64,000 nucleotides of DNA from Ketobacter alkanivorans (GCF_002863865.1 NZ_CP022684.1:4717990-4781989); one strand, 5' to 3'. Shown: positions 26,189 to 35,807, counted from the stretch's first letter. The notes: a model not told the origin generated them from the sequence alone. Translations and numbers: made by a program.

Positions 26189-27688
26189 ATGGATATTCAA
26201 ATATTAACGGTGCTGGGTGGTGGCCTGGCGTTGGGGTTGATTCTTGGTGGCTTGATTGGGCATTTTCGAGCCCAGGCGCAACTGCAAAAACTTCGCTCTG
26301 AGGCCGAACGGGAGCAGGCTCTGCATCAGCAAGTGCAAGAACAAAGGGCGCATGTACAGTCCCAACTCGAGCAGCAAAGCGCAGAGCAGCAACAGCAACT
26401 GGACGCCATGCGGGCGCAGACCAGTCAGCTCGAGCGGGCGCTGGCTCAAGCCCAGGAGCAAGGGCGTCAGCAGGCAGCACTGGAAGAAAAACTGGCAGAG
26501 AAAGAGCGATTATTGTCCGAGCTGCAGGGAGAACTTAAGCGTGAGCATGGGCAGGTAACCGATCTTAGGGCCCGCCTGGAGGCATCGCAAAAAGAAACCC
26601 ATGAGAAGATTCAGCTCTTGCAGGAAGCCAAAGAGCAAATGAAACTGGAGTTTCAAAGCATTGCCCATAAATTGTTTGAGGATAAGAGCGAGAAATTCAC
26701 CCAGCAGAACAAAAGCAATATGGGAGAGATCCTAACTCCCTTGAAAGAACAGCTATCCGACTTCAAAAAGCGCGTGGAAGACGTGTATGACAAAGAAAGC
26801 CGCGATCGCTTATCCCTCTTTAACGAGATCGTGGCACTAAAAGACCTCAACAGTAAAATGACGGTTGAGGCCCTTAACCTTACCCGTGCCCTTAAAGGTG
26901 ACAGCAAAACCCAAGGTAACTGGGGTGAAATGGTGCTGGAACGGGTGCTGGAGGCATCCGGCTTACAGAAGGGGCGTGAGTACGAAACCCAGGGTCAATA
27001 CAGCAATGAAGATGGCCAGAGACTACGCCCGGATGTGATTGTGCATTTGCCTGATGCCAAACACATCATTATTGATTCGAAGGTGTCACTTACCGCATGG
27101 GAGCGATACAGCGCCAACGAGGATGAGTTGAATGAGCAGCACTTACTGGCCCATATAGACTCCATCAAGTCCCACATCCGGGATCTCAGTGCCAAAAACT
27201 ACCCGGATCTCTATGGCATCAACGCACCGGACTACGTACTGATGTTCATCCCTATCGAGCCTGCTTTCCTTAAAGCGCTGGAATCGGACCCAGCGTTGTT
27301 TGGGCAGGCGTTTGATCGCAACATCATGTTGGTTTGCCCCTCCACCTTGTTGGTGAGCTTGAAGACCATTCACAATATCTGGCGTTACGAATATCAAAAC
27401 CGCAACGCGTTGGAGATAGCCCGTCAGGCTGGAGGGCTGCATGATCAGTTCGTGTTGTTTGCAGAATCTCTGCAGGATGTAGGTGATAAGATTGATAAGG
27501 CGCGTCAGTCTTATGACACCGCCCATCGGCGTTTGGCTTCTGGGAAAGGCAATTTGGTTCGCCGGATAGAGCAATTGGAAGTGCTGGGAGCCAAAGCCCG
27601 CAAGAAAATACCTGACTCCTTGAAGGAAAGTGCCGAAGGTGAGATCGAGGCTGATCTGGAGGCACTGGTGCAACCAGAGGGTAATTAA
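26189..27688 (+). CDS. rmuC: RmuC-family DNA recombination limiter
   Basis: A 499-residue protein. An N-terminal membrane helix (about residues 5-22) is followed by a long Gln/Glu-rich coiled coil (about 25-180) and the RmuC (DUF195) domain with its nuclease-fold signature GNWGEMVLERVLEASGL near residue 245 and DSKVSLTAWERY near 292. RmuC limits recombination at inverted repeats in E. coli. I chose the ATG at 26189, one base after tatD. Confidence 0.93.
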   Translation: MDIQILTVLGGGLALGLILGGLIGHFRAQAQLQKLRSEAEREQALHQQVQEQRAHVQSQLEQQSAEQQQQLDAMRAQTSQLERALAQAQEQGRQQAALEEKLAEKERLLSELQGELKREHGQVTDLRARLEASQKETHEKIQLLQEAKEQMKLEFQSIAHKLFEDKSEKFTQQNKSNMGEILTPLKEQLSDFKKRVEDVYDKESRDRLSLFNEIVALKDLNSKMTVEALNLTRALKGDSKTQGNWGEMVLERVLEASGLQKGREYETQGQYSNEDGQRLRPDVIVHLPDAKHIIIDSKVSLTAWERYSANEDELNEQHLLAHIDSIKSHIRDLSAKNYPDLYGINAPDYVLMFIPIEPAFLKALESDPALFGQAFDRNIMLVCPSTLLVSLKTIHNIWRYEYQNRNALEIARQAGGLHDQFVLFAESLQDVGDKIDKARQSYDTAHRRLASGKGNLVRRIEQLEVLGAKARKKIPDSLKESAEGEIEADLEALVQPEGN

Positions 27689-27791
27689 TTCTGCAGATAC
27701 ACCCTTAAAATATCTGAGCTATAGTTATTAAATCAGCGGGTTATCGGGTTCTGCCGCCCTCGCTCAACTATACGTTCTTGGATATATACCT

Positions 27792-30700
27792 ATGACCCCT
27801 GAATCCCCAAATCAGGATCTTTTGCCCGGATACAAGATACATGAAATGATCTTTGATAAGGGTACCACCAGAGTGTATCGGGCTGAACGCCTGTCTGACG
27901 GCAGGAGTGTCATGCTAAAGGCATTGCGCGACGACGGCGATATACTGGATTCCACGGCCTCCCTTAAGCATGAATATGATATTGCCAGACAATTTAATGC
28001 CGATGGCGTGATTCAGGTTATTGGTCTAGAGCAGTTCCAGAACCGACCAATGATCGTGCTGGAGGACTTTGGCGGGGTATCTCTCAGTCGTTTGATCGAG
28101 AGCAACAGAACCATTTCGCTGCCGGAGTTGCTTTCAATAGCCATTCAGTTGTCGCAGGGCCTCAGTGACATTCATAGCGCTAACATCATTCATAAAGACA
28201 TCACACCCTCGAACGTGGTTTACAACCCGGACACGGGGAAGGCAAAAGTCATTGATTTTGGTATCTCAACTTATTTAACGCGCGAGCAGGCGGCGATTGC
28301 CAATCCTAAAGTGGTGGAGGCCAGCCTACCCTATATTTCGCCGGAGCAAACCGGGCGCATGAATCGCTCGGTGGATTATCGCAGTGACTTCTATTCCTTC
28401 GGCGTTACCCTATTCGAACTGCTTACGGGTCGACTGCCTTTTGTGGTCAGTGAGCCTATCGAATGGTTTCACTGCCATATTGCCAAACAACCACCGACAC
28501 CATTCCAGATCGATCCCACCATACCTCAGCCAGTTTCCGACATTGTAATGAAGCTGATGGAGAAAATGGCTGAGAACCGCTATCAAAGCGCACAAGGGTT
28601 AAAGGCCGATCTACAGCGCTGTTTGGATCAACTGAATCAATCAGGCACCATCGAACCGTTTGCGTTGGGCACGGATGACATTAGTCAGCACTTTCAGATA
28701 CCTCAAACCCTTTATGGCAGGGAGCAGGAAGTAAAGCAGTTGCTGGCAAGCTTCGAGCGGGTTAGCCAGGGCAGCAACGAGTTGATGCTGGTGTCAGGAT
28801 ATTCAGGCATCGGAAAAACCTGCCTGATACGAGAAATATATAAGCCCATTACCGAGCGACGTGGTTTTTTTATCGCGGGGAAATACGATCAACTGCATCG
28901 GAATGTGCCTTATAGCGCGTTGGTTGCAGCGTTGCGTGATCTGGTGCGCCAGCTACTTACAGAGAACGAAGAGCGGCTCGCCACTTGGCGGGAGAAAATT
29001 CTTGCAGCGGTAGGTGTTAACGGTCAGATCATGGTGGATTTGCTGCGGGAGCTGGAGTTGGTGATCGGGCCTCAGCCGGACGTTGCTGTTTTACCACCGC
29101 TGGAATCAGAGCAGCGTTTCCATCTGGTTTTTATGGCATTCATAAAGGTATTTGCCAGTGCAGCGCACCCGCTGGCTATTTTTCTGGATGATTTGCAATG
29201 GGCGGACAATGCCAGTCTCAATCTGCTGGAGTCATTAATTCATCCGGAATCAAAATTGCCATATTTGTTGGTGATTGGGGCGTTTCGCGATAACGAAGTG
29301 CAGCAGGGGCACCCGCTGAGACTCAGTATTAAGTCCATTGCAGAACATGGGTGCCCGGTTGAAGAAATTAGGCTTAGCCCTCTGAGCCTAGAGCATCTCG
29401 CGGCTCTTCTTAGTGATACGCTTGGCCTGAAGCGTGACGATGTCATGGCTTTAGCGCAACTGATTCAACAGAAAACAGCAGGTAATCCATTTTTTACAGA
29501 GGAATTTCTAAAAACCCTGCATCAAAAAGGGCTGATTGCTTTTGATACGAGGTTGCGGTGTTGGACGGGCGACGTTGATCTAATCCGCCAACAACAAATC
29601 ACAGACAATGTGGTTGATCTGATGGCAGAAAAATTATGCCAGCTGGAGCCACAAACTCTGGAACTGATTAAGCTCGCCGCCTGTATAGGAAACCGTTTTC
29701 CTTTGAGTCTGTTGATGCTTGTTTCTGATCAGTATCCGGCGCAGATCGAGGCCGGGATAAAATCGGCAATGAAAGCGGGAGTGATTGCTCCGATCGGCGA
29801 TACCTATCAGATTATGGAGCTGAAAGATCGCAAGCTGAATGAGGTAACGGTTGAATTTGCGTTTGCGCACGATCGCATACAGCAGTCGGCCTATGCGCTA
29901 CTGGATAAAGCGCGACGCAAGCAGGTCCATTTGCAAATCGGGCACTTGTTGTTACGCAGATTAAACGATGAAAAACGCCATGAGCGGCTTTTTGATATTA
30001 CTAACAGTCTGAACTTCGCAATCAAGCTGATCAATGATCCTGCAGAACGGGCGCAGCTGTGTCAACTGAACCTTTTGGCAGGCAAGCGCGCGAAAGCATC
30101 GACTGCTTATGATGCAGCTAAGAGCTATTTTAACTTTGCGCTCGGCTTGCTGCCTGAAGATTCATGGCAGCAAGCATACGAACTCACGCTTGAACTGCAT
30201 AATGAAGCGGCAGAGGCCGCTTATTCATTAGCTGATTACAGCGCGTTGCAAAAACTGTTAGAGGCGGGCTACGCCGGTGCAAAAACATTGATTGATAAAA
30301 TAGATTTATACCTGGTGCAGATATCAGCACTCATTGCACAAGGACGTCTGCAGGAATCTCTGGATCTAGCAAAGCCGGTCATAGCTAAATTGGATTACCA
30401 CTATCCGGATAAGCCCAATAAACTTCAAGTTATGATCGAGTTGTTTAAGAGCATTATTTATCTGCGTAAAGTTGATATCAAAAAGCTTGAAACGTTGCCC
30501 GCGATGACTGATCCCCGTCATATCGCTGCGCATCTGATCGGTTCTCGTATTGGGGCTCCGGCCATGTTTCTGCAGCCGGAACTGTTGTCGATGATGGCCT
30601 TCCGCTCCCTGCGTATTCAGTATAAGCACGGCCACTGCGTACACGCACTCAATGCCTGGACGCTCTACGGTATGGTGTTGGCGAGTCGTTTGTACAAGTC

Positions 30701-32771
30701 TGGGAAAGGCGATGCATTTGGTAAGCTTGCTCTCATGTTAACCAAGCGCTTTAAGTCTCGTGCTATGGCCGCTCGGGTTGAACATCTTTACAACGCGGTG
30801 GTTCGTCATTGGCATGAGCCATTGCGCAACTGTATTGATCCTTTGCAGCAGGCCTATAGGCTGGCTATAGAGAACGGGGATTTCGAATACGCGGTATTGG
30901 CCTTGGTTGTGCGCATGATAGATCAGTTGGATTCGGGGCTTGATTTGGACACATTGCAGTCCGAGTTGAGGGAGTATCACGGCGCAATAAAACAGTTGCA
31001 CCAGGGAGATACGCTTGACTACGTGGATATCTATTTGCAGTTCTGCGAGAACATGAGTGGTAAAGCGAAAGATCCAACAGTGCTTATTGGTAAACATTAT
31101 GATGTAGAGGCAAAGCGCAAGGTACATGAGAAGAAAGGTGATAAAAGCCTGATCGTAATTGATCATGATATGACGTTATTGACTCGTTACCTTTTCGGCG
31201 ACGTCAAGGGTGCGTTAATTGAAGCCGATACGATGTCGGTCGATGATGCCAGTGTTGCGGGATTCTTTATGTCAGCGCGGATGACGTTGCTCGATACGCT
31301 GATTCGGTTTGCCAATGTCCACGGTGCCACTCGCAAAGAACGCAAGAATCTGATGCGAAAGGCAGCCGGGAATCAAGCAAAAATGAAAGCTTGGTCTAAA
31401 AACAACCCAGATAATTTTCGTAACAAATACTGTTTGATTGAGGCTGAGCGTTTGCGAGTTATGGAGAAAGGGCTGGAGGCGCATCCTTGGTATGATGAAG
31501 CGATTCGGCTTGCTGCAGAGCAGGGGTTTATCCATGAACAGGCACTTGCAAACGAGCTGTGCGGTGCGATGCATTGTGCAGCAGGACGAATGACCATCGG
31601 TATGCCTTATCTTGCTCAAGCTCTTGAGCTATATCAGCGCTGGGGCGCATTGGCTAAAGTTGAAAACTTGCAACAGCGTTACCCTCAGCTGATCAGAGCA
31701 GTGCGGCATAAGGATTCAACCATACTGGGGGGCACCACACGTACCGAACAGTTGGTTAGTATCGACATCACCGCATTGATGAAAGCGTTGAAAGCCATCG
31801 CTGAAGAGAAGGCTCATGGCCGAATGGTGGAATTGATACTGGCGTCGGCACTGGAGTTCGCGGCAGCGCAACAGGGCTTGTTAATATTGCGAAACGCCGA
31901 GGGCAAGTTCTTTATAGAAGGGGAGGCCAGTGTTGATGGCAGCAAATCCAATGTCCTACGTTCACTGCCTTTAACCGATGAGCGTTTGCCACGATCGTTG
32001 ATCAACTATGTCATTCGCACTAAGGCCAGTATCGTAGTGCATGATGCTCAACAGGCGGTTGATGATATACCTGGTTTGACTGTGGATCCCTATATCCAGA
32101 AAAATGGGATTCGTTCACTGCTTTGCTTGTCTATTGTGACCGGCAGCGCTGATGAGAGCGAGCTGATTGGTTTGCTTTATCTGGAGAATAACCTGGCTGT
32201 AGGTAGTTTTATTCAAGAACGTTTTGACACCCTTGAAATCATCGGTATGGCAGCTGCTGGACGCCTGGAGCTGTCACGTAAGGCATCGTTTGATGGGCTG
32301 ACCGGCTTGTTTAATCACGAATATTTTCAAAACATGTTACGGCAGGAGTTTGCCAGTTCGCGGCGCTACCAGCTTGGCCTTGGTCTTATTCTTATCGATA
32401 TAGATCATTTTAAGCAGTTTAATGATACTTGGGGGCATCAGCTCGGCGATCTTGTGTTGCGGGAGGTGGCTCAGCTGATCAAATCCCATTGCCGTGATTG
32501 CGATGTTGTTGCCCGTTACGGTGGCGAAGAGATGGTCATCATCATGCCCAGCACCACAATGCCCTATGCTGAGGAAGTGGCAGAACGCATACGTGCCGTT
32601 GTTGAAAATCACCGGGTTATCCATGAAGGGCACGAACTGACTGTTACCATCAGTTTGGGGCTATCCATGCTGGGAGAGAATACTGTGGATAAAGACGAAC
32701 TTATTCGTGTGGCGGATGAAGCTCTGTACGTGTCTAAAAGAAATGGGCGAAATCAGGTTACCGTTGCTTAG
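27792..32771 (+). CDS. Giant Ser/Thr kinase - AAA ATPase - GAF - diguanylate cyclase
   Basis: A 1659-residue cytoplasmic signalling protein with no membrane helix seen. Kinase domain at residues 10-280: lysine K43, HKDITPSN at 134-141 (the usual HRD appears as HKD) and DFG at 155-157. An AAA/orc-like ATPase follows, with Walker A GYSGIGKT at 336-343 and Walker B FLDDLQWAD near 460. A helical, TPR-like region spans about 640-1290. A GAF domain lies at about 1335-1490, and a GGDEF domain at about 1495-1657 with GGEEM at 1577-1581 and an I-site RDCD at 1568-1571, exactly five residues before it. Kinase-AAA-GAF proteins usually end in a histidine kinase; here the output is c-di-GMP synthesis. A convergent Cache protein gene ends 10 bases away. 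Confidence 0.9.
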   Translation: MTPESPNQDLLPGYKIHEMIFDKGTTRVYRAERLSDGRSVMLKALRDDGDILDSTASLKHEYDIARQFNADGVIQVIGLEQFQNRPMIVLEDFGGVSLSRLIESNRTISLPELLSIAIQLSQGLSDIHSANIIHKDITPSNVVYNPDTGKAKVIDFGISTYLTREQAAIANPKVVEASLPYISPEQTGRMNRSVDYRSDFYSFGVTLFELLTGRLPFVVSEPIEWFHCHIAKQPPTPFQIDPTIPQPVSDIVMKLMEKMAENRYQSAQGLKADLQRCLDQLNQSGTIEPFALGTDDISQHFQIPQTLYGREQEVKQLLASFERVSQGSNELMLVSGYSGIGKTCLIREIYKPITERRGFFIAGKYDQLHRNVPYSALVAALRDLVRQLLTENEERLATWREKILAAVGVNGQIMVDLLRELELVIGPQPDVAVLPPLESEQRFHLVFMAFIKVFASAAHPLAIFLDDLQWADNASLNLLESLIHPESKLPYLLVIGAFRDNEVQQGHPLRLSIKSIAEHGCPVEEIRLSPLSLEHLAALLSDTLGLKRDDVMALAQLIQQKTAGNPFFTEEFLKTLHQKGLIAFDTRLRCWTGDVDLIRQQQITDNVVDLMAEKLCQLEPQTLELIKLAACIGNRFPLSLLMLVSDQYPAQIEAGIKSAMKAGVIAPIGDTYQIMELKDRKLNEVTVEFAFAHDRIQQSAYALLDKARRKQVHLQIGHLLLRRLNDEKRHERLFDITNSLNFAIKLINDPAERAQLCQLNLLAGKRAKASTAYDAAKSYFNFALGLLPEDSWQQAYELTLELHNEAAEAAYSLADYSALQKLLEAGYAGAKTLIDKIDLYLVQISALIAQGRLQESLDLAKPVIAKLDYHYPDKPNKLQVMIELFKSIIYLRKVDIKKLETLPAMTDPRHIAAHLIGSRIGAPAMFLQPELLSMMAFRSLRIQYKHGHCVHALNAWTLYGMVLASRLYKSGKGDAFGKLALMLTKRFKSRAMAARVEHLYNAVVRHWHEPLRNCIDPLQQAYRLAIENGDFEYAVLALVVRMIDQLDSGLDLDTLQSELREYHGAIKQLHQGDTLDYVDIYLQFCENMSGKAKDPTVLIGKHYDVEAKRKVHEKKGDKSLIVIDHDMTLLTRYLFGDVKGALIEADTMSVDDASVAGFFMSARMTLLDTLIRFANVHGATRKERKNLMRKAAGNQAKMKAWSKNNPDNFRNKYCLIEAERLRVMEKGLEAHPWYDEAIRLAAEQGFIHEQALANELCGAMHCAAGRMTIGMPYLAQALELYQRWGALAKVENLQQRYPQLIRAVRHKDSTILGGTTRTEQLVSIDITALMKALKAIAEEKAHGRMVELILASALEFAAAQQGLLILRNAEGKFFIEGEASVDGSKSNVLRSLPLTDERLPRSLINYVIRTKASIVVHDAQQAVDDIPGLTVDPYIQKNGIRSLLCLSIVTGSADESELIGLLYLENNLAVGSFIQERFDTLEIIGMAAAGRLELSRKASFDGLTGLFNHEYFQNMLRQEFASSRRYQLGLGLILIDIDHFKQFNDTWGHQLGDLVLREVAQLIKSHCRDCDVVARYGGEEMVIIMPSTTMPYAEEVAERIRAVVENHRVIHEGHELTVTISLGLSMLGENTVDKDELIRVADEALYVSKRNGRNQVTVA

Positions 32772-32781
32772 AGTCCAGTGC

Positions 32782-33363
32782 TTAGTGTCCAGCTTCACCT
32801 TTACAGGGTTGGGAAAAATCAATTACAAATTGATCGAAGCCTATGACTAAAACGCCAATGGCGTGTTTGGCTCTGGGGTTGTATATCGGTGTTGATACTT
32901 TTACCAACATCAGGTGGGTGCTTTCATCCAGTGTCTCGGATTGGAAATAGGCTTCTCCCTGTTTTAAGTTGATGGCTCTTAGAAATTGCGCTTCATCCCC
33001 TTGCCAAAAGTCCGTTGTTTTCTCGGTTGCTGCAACTAGCCCGCCATTTCGCCCAATCAATAAGCCTTCTCCTTGAATTGAAATATTAGCAATCCATTTA
33101 CGCATCGCATCTGCTGACGGATTAGCTATTATGGCGTTAAGTACACTGTCTGATTCTCTTAGTTTGGGCCATACCCTATCAATTTTGTGGGGGTCAGGAG
33201 GTGAGGTGTTGTAGTTGTTTACATCTGTAATCAGAATTGGGTTAGTGGCCAGTTCCGCAACTTGTTTTCCAAGGCAGCGCCAGCGAATGTCTTCGTCTGG
33301 GTTGTTTGGTGTAGCGAACGTTGTTGAGCTAATCAAACACACTAAGATGCAGATGTGTCGCAT
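32782..33363 (-). CDS. Secreted Cache/PDC-like sensor-domain protein
   Basis: A 193-residue protein with a signal peptide (cleavage near TTFA-TPNNP, residue 17). The remainder looks like a single stand-alone PDC/Cache fold: a long helix with paired segments (ESDSVLNAIIANPSADAMRKWIANI), then GEGLLIGRNGGLVAATEKTTDFWQGDE near residue 100, the typical 'G-G-xVAxT-x-T-D-F-x-x-G-D-E' stretch, and STPIYNPRAKHAIGVLVIGFD. It has no membrane helix after the signal and no output domain. It may bind a small ligand in the periplasm. It converges on the kinase-GGDEF gene, but a link to it is inferred from adjacency only. Confidence 0.75.
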   Translation of the reverse strand: MRHICILVCLISSTTFATPNNPDEDIRWRCLGKQVAELATNPILITDVNNYNTSPPDPHKIDRVWPKLRESDSVLNAIIANPSADAMRKWIANISIQGEGLLIGRNGGLVAATEKTTDFWQGDEAQFLRAINLKQGEAYFQSETLDESTHLMLVKVSTPIYNPRAKHAIGVLVIGFDQFVIDFSQPCKGEAGH

Positions 33364-33414
33364 TGGGTGTTGCTCTCCAGCCTTGAACTATTGTTATTTA
33401 TTTTCGCCAAAAAA

Positions 33415-33443
33415 AACCCGGAGCCTGGGGGGGGATCCGGGTT
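33415..33443 (-). terminator. Intrinsic terminator on the minus strand
   Basis: AACCCGGA (33415-33422) pairs with TCCGGGTT (33436-33443); on the minus strand an eight-base T-run starts at the stem's end (the A-run at 33409-33416 on plus). It would stop transcripts coming from the YiiX-like gene, before the Cache-like gene. Confidence 0.75.
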
Positions 33444-33663
33444 AAGACCAATAGGAGTTAAATATGCGGTACTCGATCCTCGGTACCTGGACCACACAAG
33501 GCGACCCAACCAATGCAATTCTCACGTTTGGGGGGAAGTGAGCAACATCAGTAATGGTAAGTATTGCTGAGGATCCTGAAACATCCAGTAAACGGTTAAA
33601 TTTATTTGTGATTAAAAATACCAAAAGTAAAAGCATTTCGAATAAGTGAATTGAAAGCTTCAT
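33442..33663 (-). CDS. Small hypothetical protein with signal-like N-terminus
   Basis: A 73-residue frame starting MKLSIHLFEMLLLLVFLITNK, a hydrophobic start that resembles a signal or membrane segment, then a short soluble tail. It lies just downstream of the YiiX-like gene on the same strand and its stop overlaps the terminator stem at 33436-33443. No ribosome site is clear and I recognise no family. It fills the 311-base gap between its neighbours. It may be a real small gene or an accident of a gap. Confidence 0.35.
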   Translation of the reverse strand: MKLSIHLFEMLLLLVFLITNKFNRLLDVSGSSAILTITDVAHFPPNVRIALVGSPCVVQVPRIEYRIFNSYWS

Positions 33664-33674
33664 TTTACACACAC

Positions 33675-34586
33675 TCAGTCTTGTCGAGAGTTGATGGGGG
33701 TTACCTTGCTTTCATCAACCGAAACGGCGCTATCTTCGGTATTGCTTTCCTTGTTGGTGTTATTGGGTTGAAACACCAAAGCAGGATCCTGTTCCATGCC
33801 AGAATATACGCCGCTGCCTTTCCACGGAATCAGTCGCTCATGCTCATACAGTTTGAAATCTATAAACGGGTACTTAACGATTTCAAAGTTAGGTGATTGG
33901 TCGATTTCATAGGGCATACAGAGTATGGGGTGGCGTCGTAGCAACTGAACACCCTGATCACCGGTAATTTTTACTAGCGGATAAACCGGGAACTGAATAA
34001 ATCCGAAGCACTCTGCGATGAAAGCGGCCGTTACATTTTTGGTGTGTCGTCCCGCCCAGCGACGAAAACTGCTGCCTCTCCAGTTTGTAGGCCACATTCC
34101 CCATGGAAAGAAAAAGCGGAACAGATCAAACAGGTATCCGCCGCCTTTGTGGGAACCAAGACGGTTTACCGCAAAACGAACCACTTGGCTTGCGTCTTTT
34201 TCATTGAGGCTTTTGGGGCGACATACGCGCAAGTGCTCATTTTCATATAGGTCAAGCGGGTTAACTACAATGCCTTCCCCCAGCCGTGATTCGATAACCA
34301 GAGGAGTGTCTGGGGATCCATTAAAGAAATGACCTATGATGGTTTTCAGGTCGGAGTCGACTATATCCAGAGGGCGGCCAATGTAGAGCGCTGCATGGCT
34401 CCAGGGGCTGCGGGTAACGGTCTGGATCACGCTGTCGGAGCGGCTGGTACCCTCCACTAAGACCACATCGCATGGTTTGATTTCCAGGCGTATACGGTCA
34501 AAGTCGCTGAGCCCGTGATCTTTGGGTTCTCTTGGACGAGTAAGCCATTCCAGAATGAAGGCGATGAATTGTTTAAACACCTGCAT
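33675..34586 (-). CDS. YiiX/YebB-like NlpC/P60-type cysteine hydrolase
   Basis: A 303-residue protein that I place near the YiiX/YebB-like papain-fold hydrolases. The segment CDVVLVEGTSRSDSVIQTVTRSPWSHAALYIG near residue 40 has the first histidine of the permuted fold (SHAALYIG), and FIAECFGF near residue 190 offers the cysteine. A basic N-terminus (MQVFKQFIAFILEWLTRPRE) is amphipathic and could contact membrane. AGGA lies six bases before the ATG. Substrate unknown; the class acts on peptides or lipids of the envelope. Its C-terminus is polar and disordered. Confidence 0.65.
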   Translation of the reverse strand: MQVFKQFIAFILEWLTRPREPKDHGLSDFDRIRLEIKPCDVVLVEGTSRSDSVIQTVTRSPWSHAALYIGRPLDIVDSDLKTIIGHFFNGSPDTPLVIESRLGEGIVVNPLDLYENEHLRVCRPKSLNEKDASQVVRFAVNRLGSHKGGGYLFDLFRFFFPWGMWPTNWRGSSFRRWAGRHTKNVTAAFIAECFGFIQFPVYPLVKITGDQGVQLLRRHPILCMPYEIDQSPNFEIVKYPFIDFKLYEHERLIPWKGSGVYSGMEQDPALVFQPNNTNKESNTEDSAVSVDESKVTPINSRQD

Positions 34587-34613
34587 ACATTATCCTGATT
34601 GTCGCCTATGTTG

Positions 34614-35741
34614 CTAGGCGGGTATAAGTTCAACTGCTCGGGCCAGCTGAGACTCGGGCGTGTAAAAGTGTGGCGAGAATCGAACGCCTCCTCCACGGCA
34701 GGCGCAAATCACGCCTTGAGCCATCAGCTGACTATACAATGATTCTGAGCTTATTTTACGGTGACGGAAAGTCAAAATACCGGATCTGCGTGTTCGTTCC
34801 GTGTCGGTTATCAGCTCCAGGTCATTATGTCTTATAAGCGCTTGCTCCAGAAAAGCCACCTTACTCAGCAGTTCTCGCTGGACGTTGTCCATGCCGTATT
34901 CCAGTAGTAGGCTGAGGCTGGCGTTGAGTGCGTATGCTCCCATCATGTTGGGGCTTCCACATTCAAAGCGCTTGGCATCCTGCGCTACCTCCCAGGTTTT
35001 GACGTTGTAGTTGCCGCGATCTTCCACCATGTGCCAGCCGTATTGGTTTAGGCTCAGCTTATCCATGGCCTGATCGCTCACATAGAACAGAGCCAGACCT
35101 TCGGGCCCCAGCATCCACTTATGTCCATCAGCCACAACAAAATCCGCTTGGCATTGATTCACGTTGAAGGGGAGGGCTCCAATGCTTTGGATGGCATCGA
35201 CGCAAAACAGAATGCCTTTTTGGGAGCAGGCTTCACCCAGAACATCCAGATCCAGTACCAACCCCGTTCCATATTGAACTGAACTGACCGACAACAAGCG
35301 CACCGATTCATCCAGGGCGTCAATAATAGCATGCTCAGGGGAGGCACTGGTCAGGGAAACTTCGCACAGCGTTACACCTTTATCGGCGAGTGATTCCCAT
35401 ACGATACGGTTGCTGGGGAATTCCTGGTCGGTAATGACGATTGTGTCCCCAGCACGCCAATTCAGACCATAGGCGATGGCCGATAAGCCCTCTGATGTGT
35501 TTTTCTGCAGCGCAATATTACGGGGTGACTGAGCGCCGATCAGTTCCGCTAGGCGGTTACGCAGTGTCTGCTCGACTTTCATCCAGGCAGGGTAGTTGGC
35601 GGCTCCTCGTTGTGTGTTTTCTCGCGCAAAGTCGCATACTGCGTCAGCCGTGCGTTTGGGCCAGGGGGCTACGGCGGCGTGGTTCAGGTAGCAAATAGAC
35701 GAATCCAACGGGAATTCCTGGTGGAGCGAGATGTCTGGCAC
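34614..35741 (-). CDS. Class-V aminotransferase, SufS/NifS-like
   Basis: A 375-residue PLP enzyme of fold type I. The PLP lysine is in ADGHKWMLGPEGLALFYVS near residue 205, DTIVITDQEFPSN lies near 100, and the substrate arginine region is GGGVRFSPHFYTP near the end. The start is GTG with a strong AGGAGG ten bases before it. It lacks an obvious conserved cysteine loop of a true cysteine desulfurase, so I call it an aminotransferase or selenocysteine-lyase-like enzyme. It is divergent from a TetR gene with 215 bases in between, which may regulate it. Confidence 0.8.
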   Translation of the reverse strand: MPDISLHQEFPLDSSICYLNHAAVAPWPKRTADAVCDFARENTQRGAANYPAWMKVEQTLRNRLAELIGAQSPRNIALQKNTSEGLSAIAYGLNWRAGDTIVITDQEFPSNRIVWESLADKGVTLCEVSLTSASPEHAIIDALDESVRLLSVSSVQYGTGLVLDLDVLGEACSQKGILFCVDAIQSIGALPFNVNQCQADFVVADGHKWMLGPEGLALFYVSDQAMDKLSLNQYGWHMVEDRGNYNVKTWEVAQDAKRFECGSPNMMGAYALNASLSLLLEYGMDNVQRELLSKVAFLEQALIRHNDLELITDTERTRRSGILTFRHRKISSESLYSQLMAQGVICACRGGGVRFSPHFYTPESQLARAVELIPA

Positions 35742-35791
35742 GGGTTTACATCCTCCTTGTTTTATTCGGATAGTCTATAGTGTGAGGTGAA

Positions 35792-35807
35792 ATGACTCAA
35801 AGGTCAT
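35792..35807. promoter_or_regulatory. Operator candidate ATGAC-N6-GTCAT between aminotransferase and tetR
   Basis: Two perfect five-base half sites in the 215-base divergent gap, about 50 bases from the aminotransferase start. A tandem pair AATTGCGCAT/AATTGCGCAC lies nearer tetR at 35911-35930. Either could be the site of the adjacent TetR protein. Confidence 0.3.

Noticed and set aside
27792-33363. Idea that the kinase giant and Cache protein form a defence or phage-related island
   Set aside because: No transposase, integrase, repeats or nuclease nearby, and base composition does not look foreign by eye; ordinary signalling is the simpler reading.
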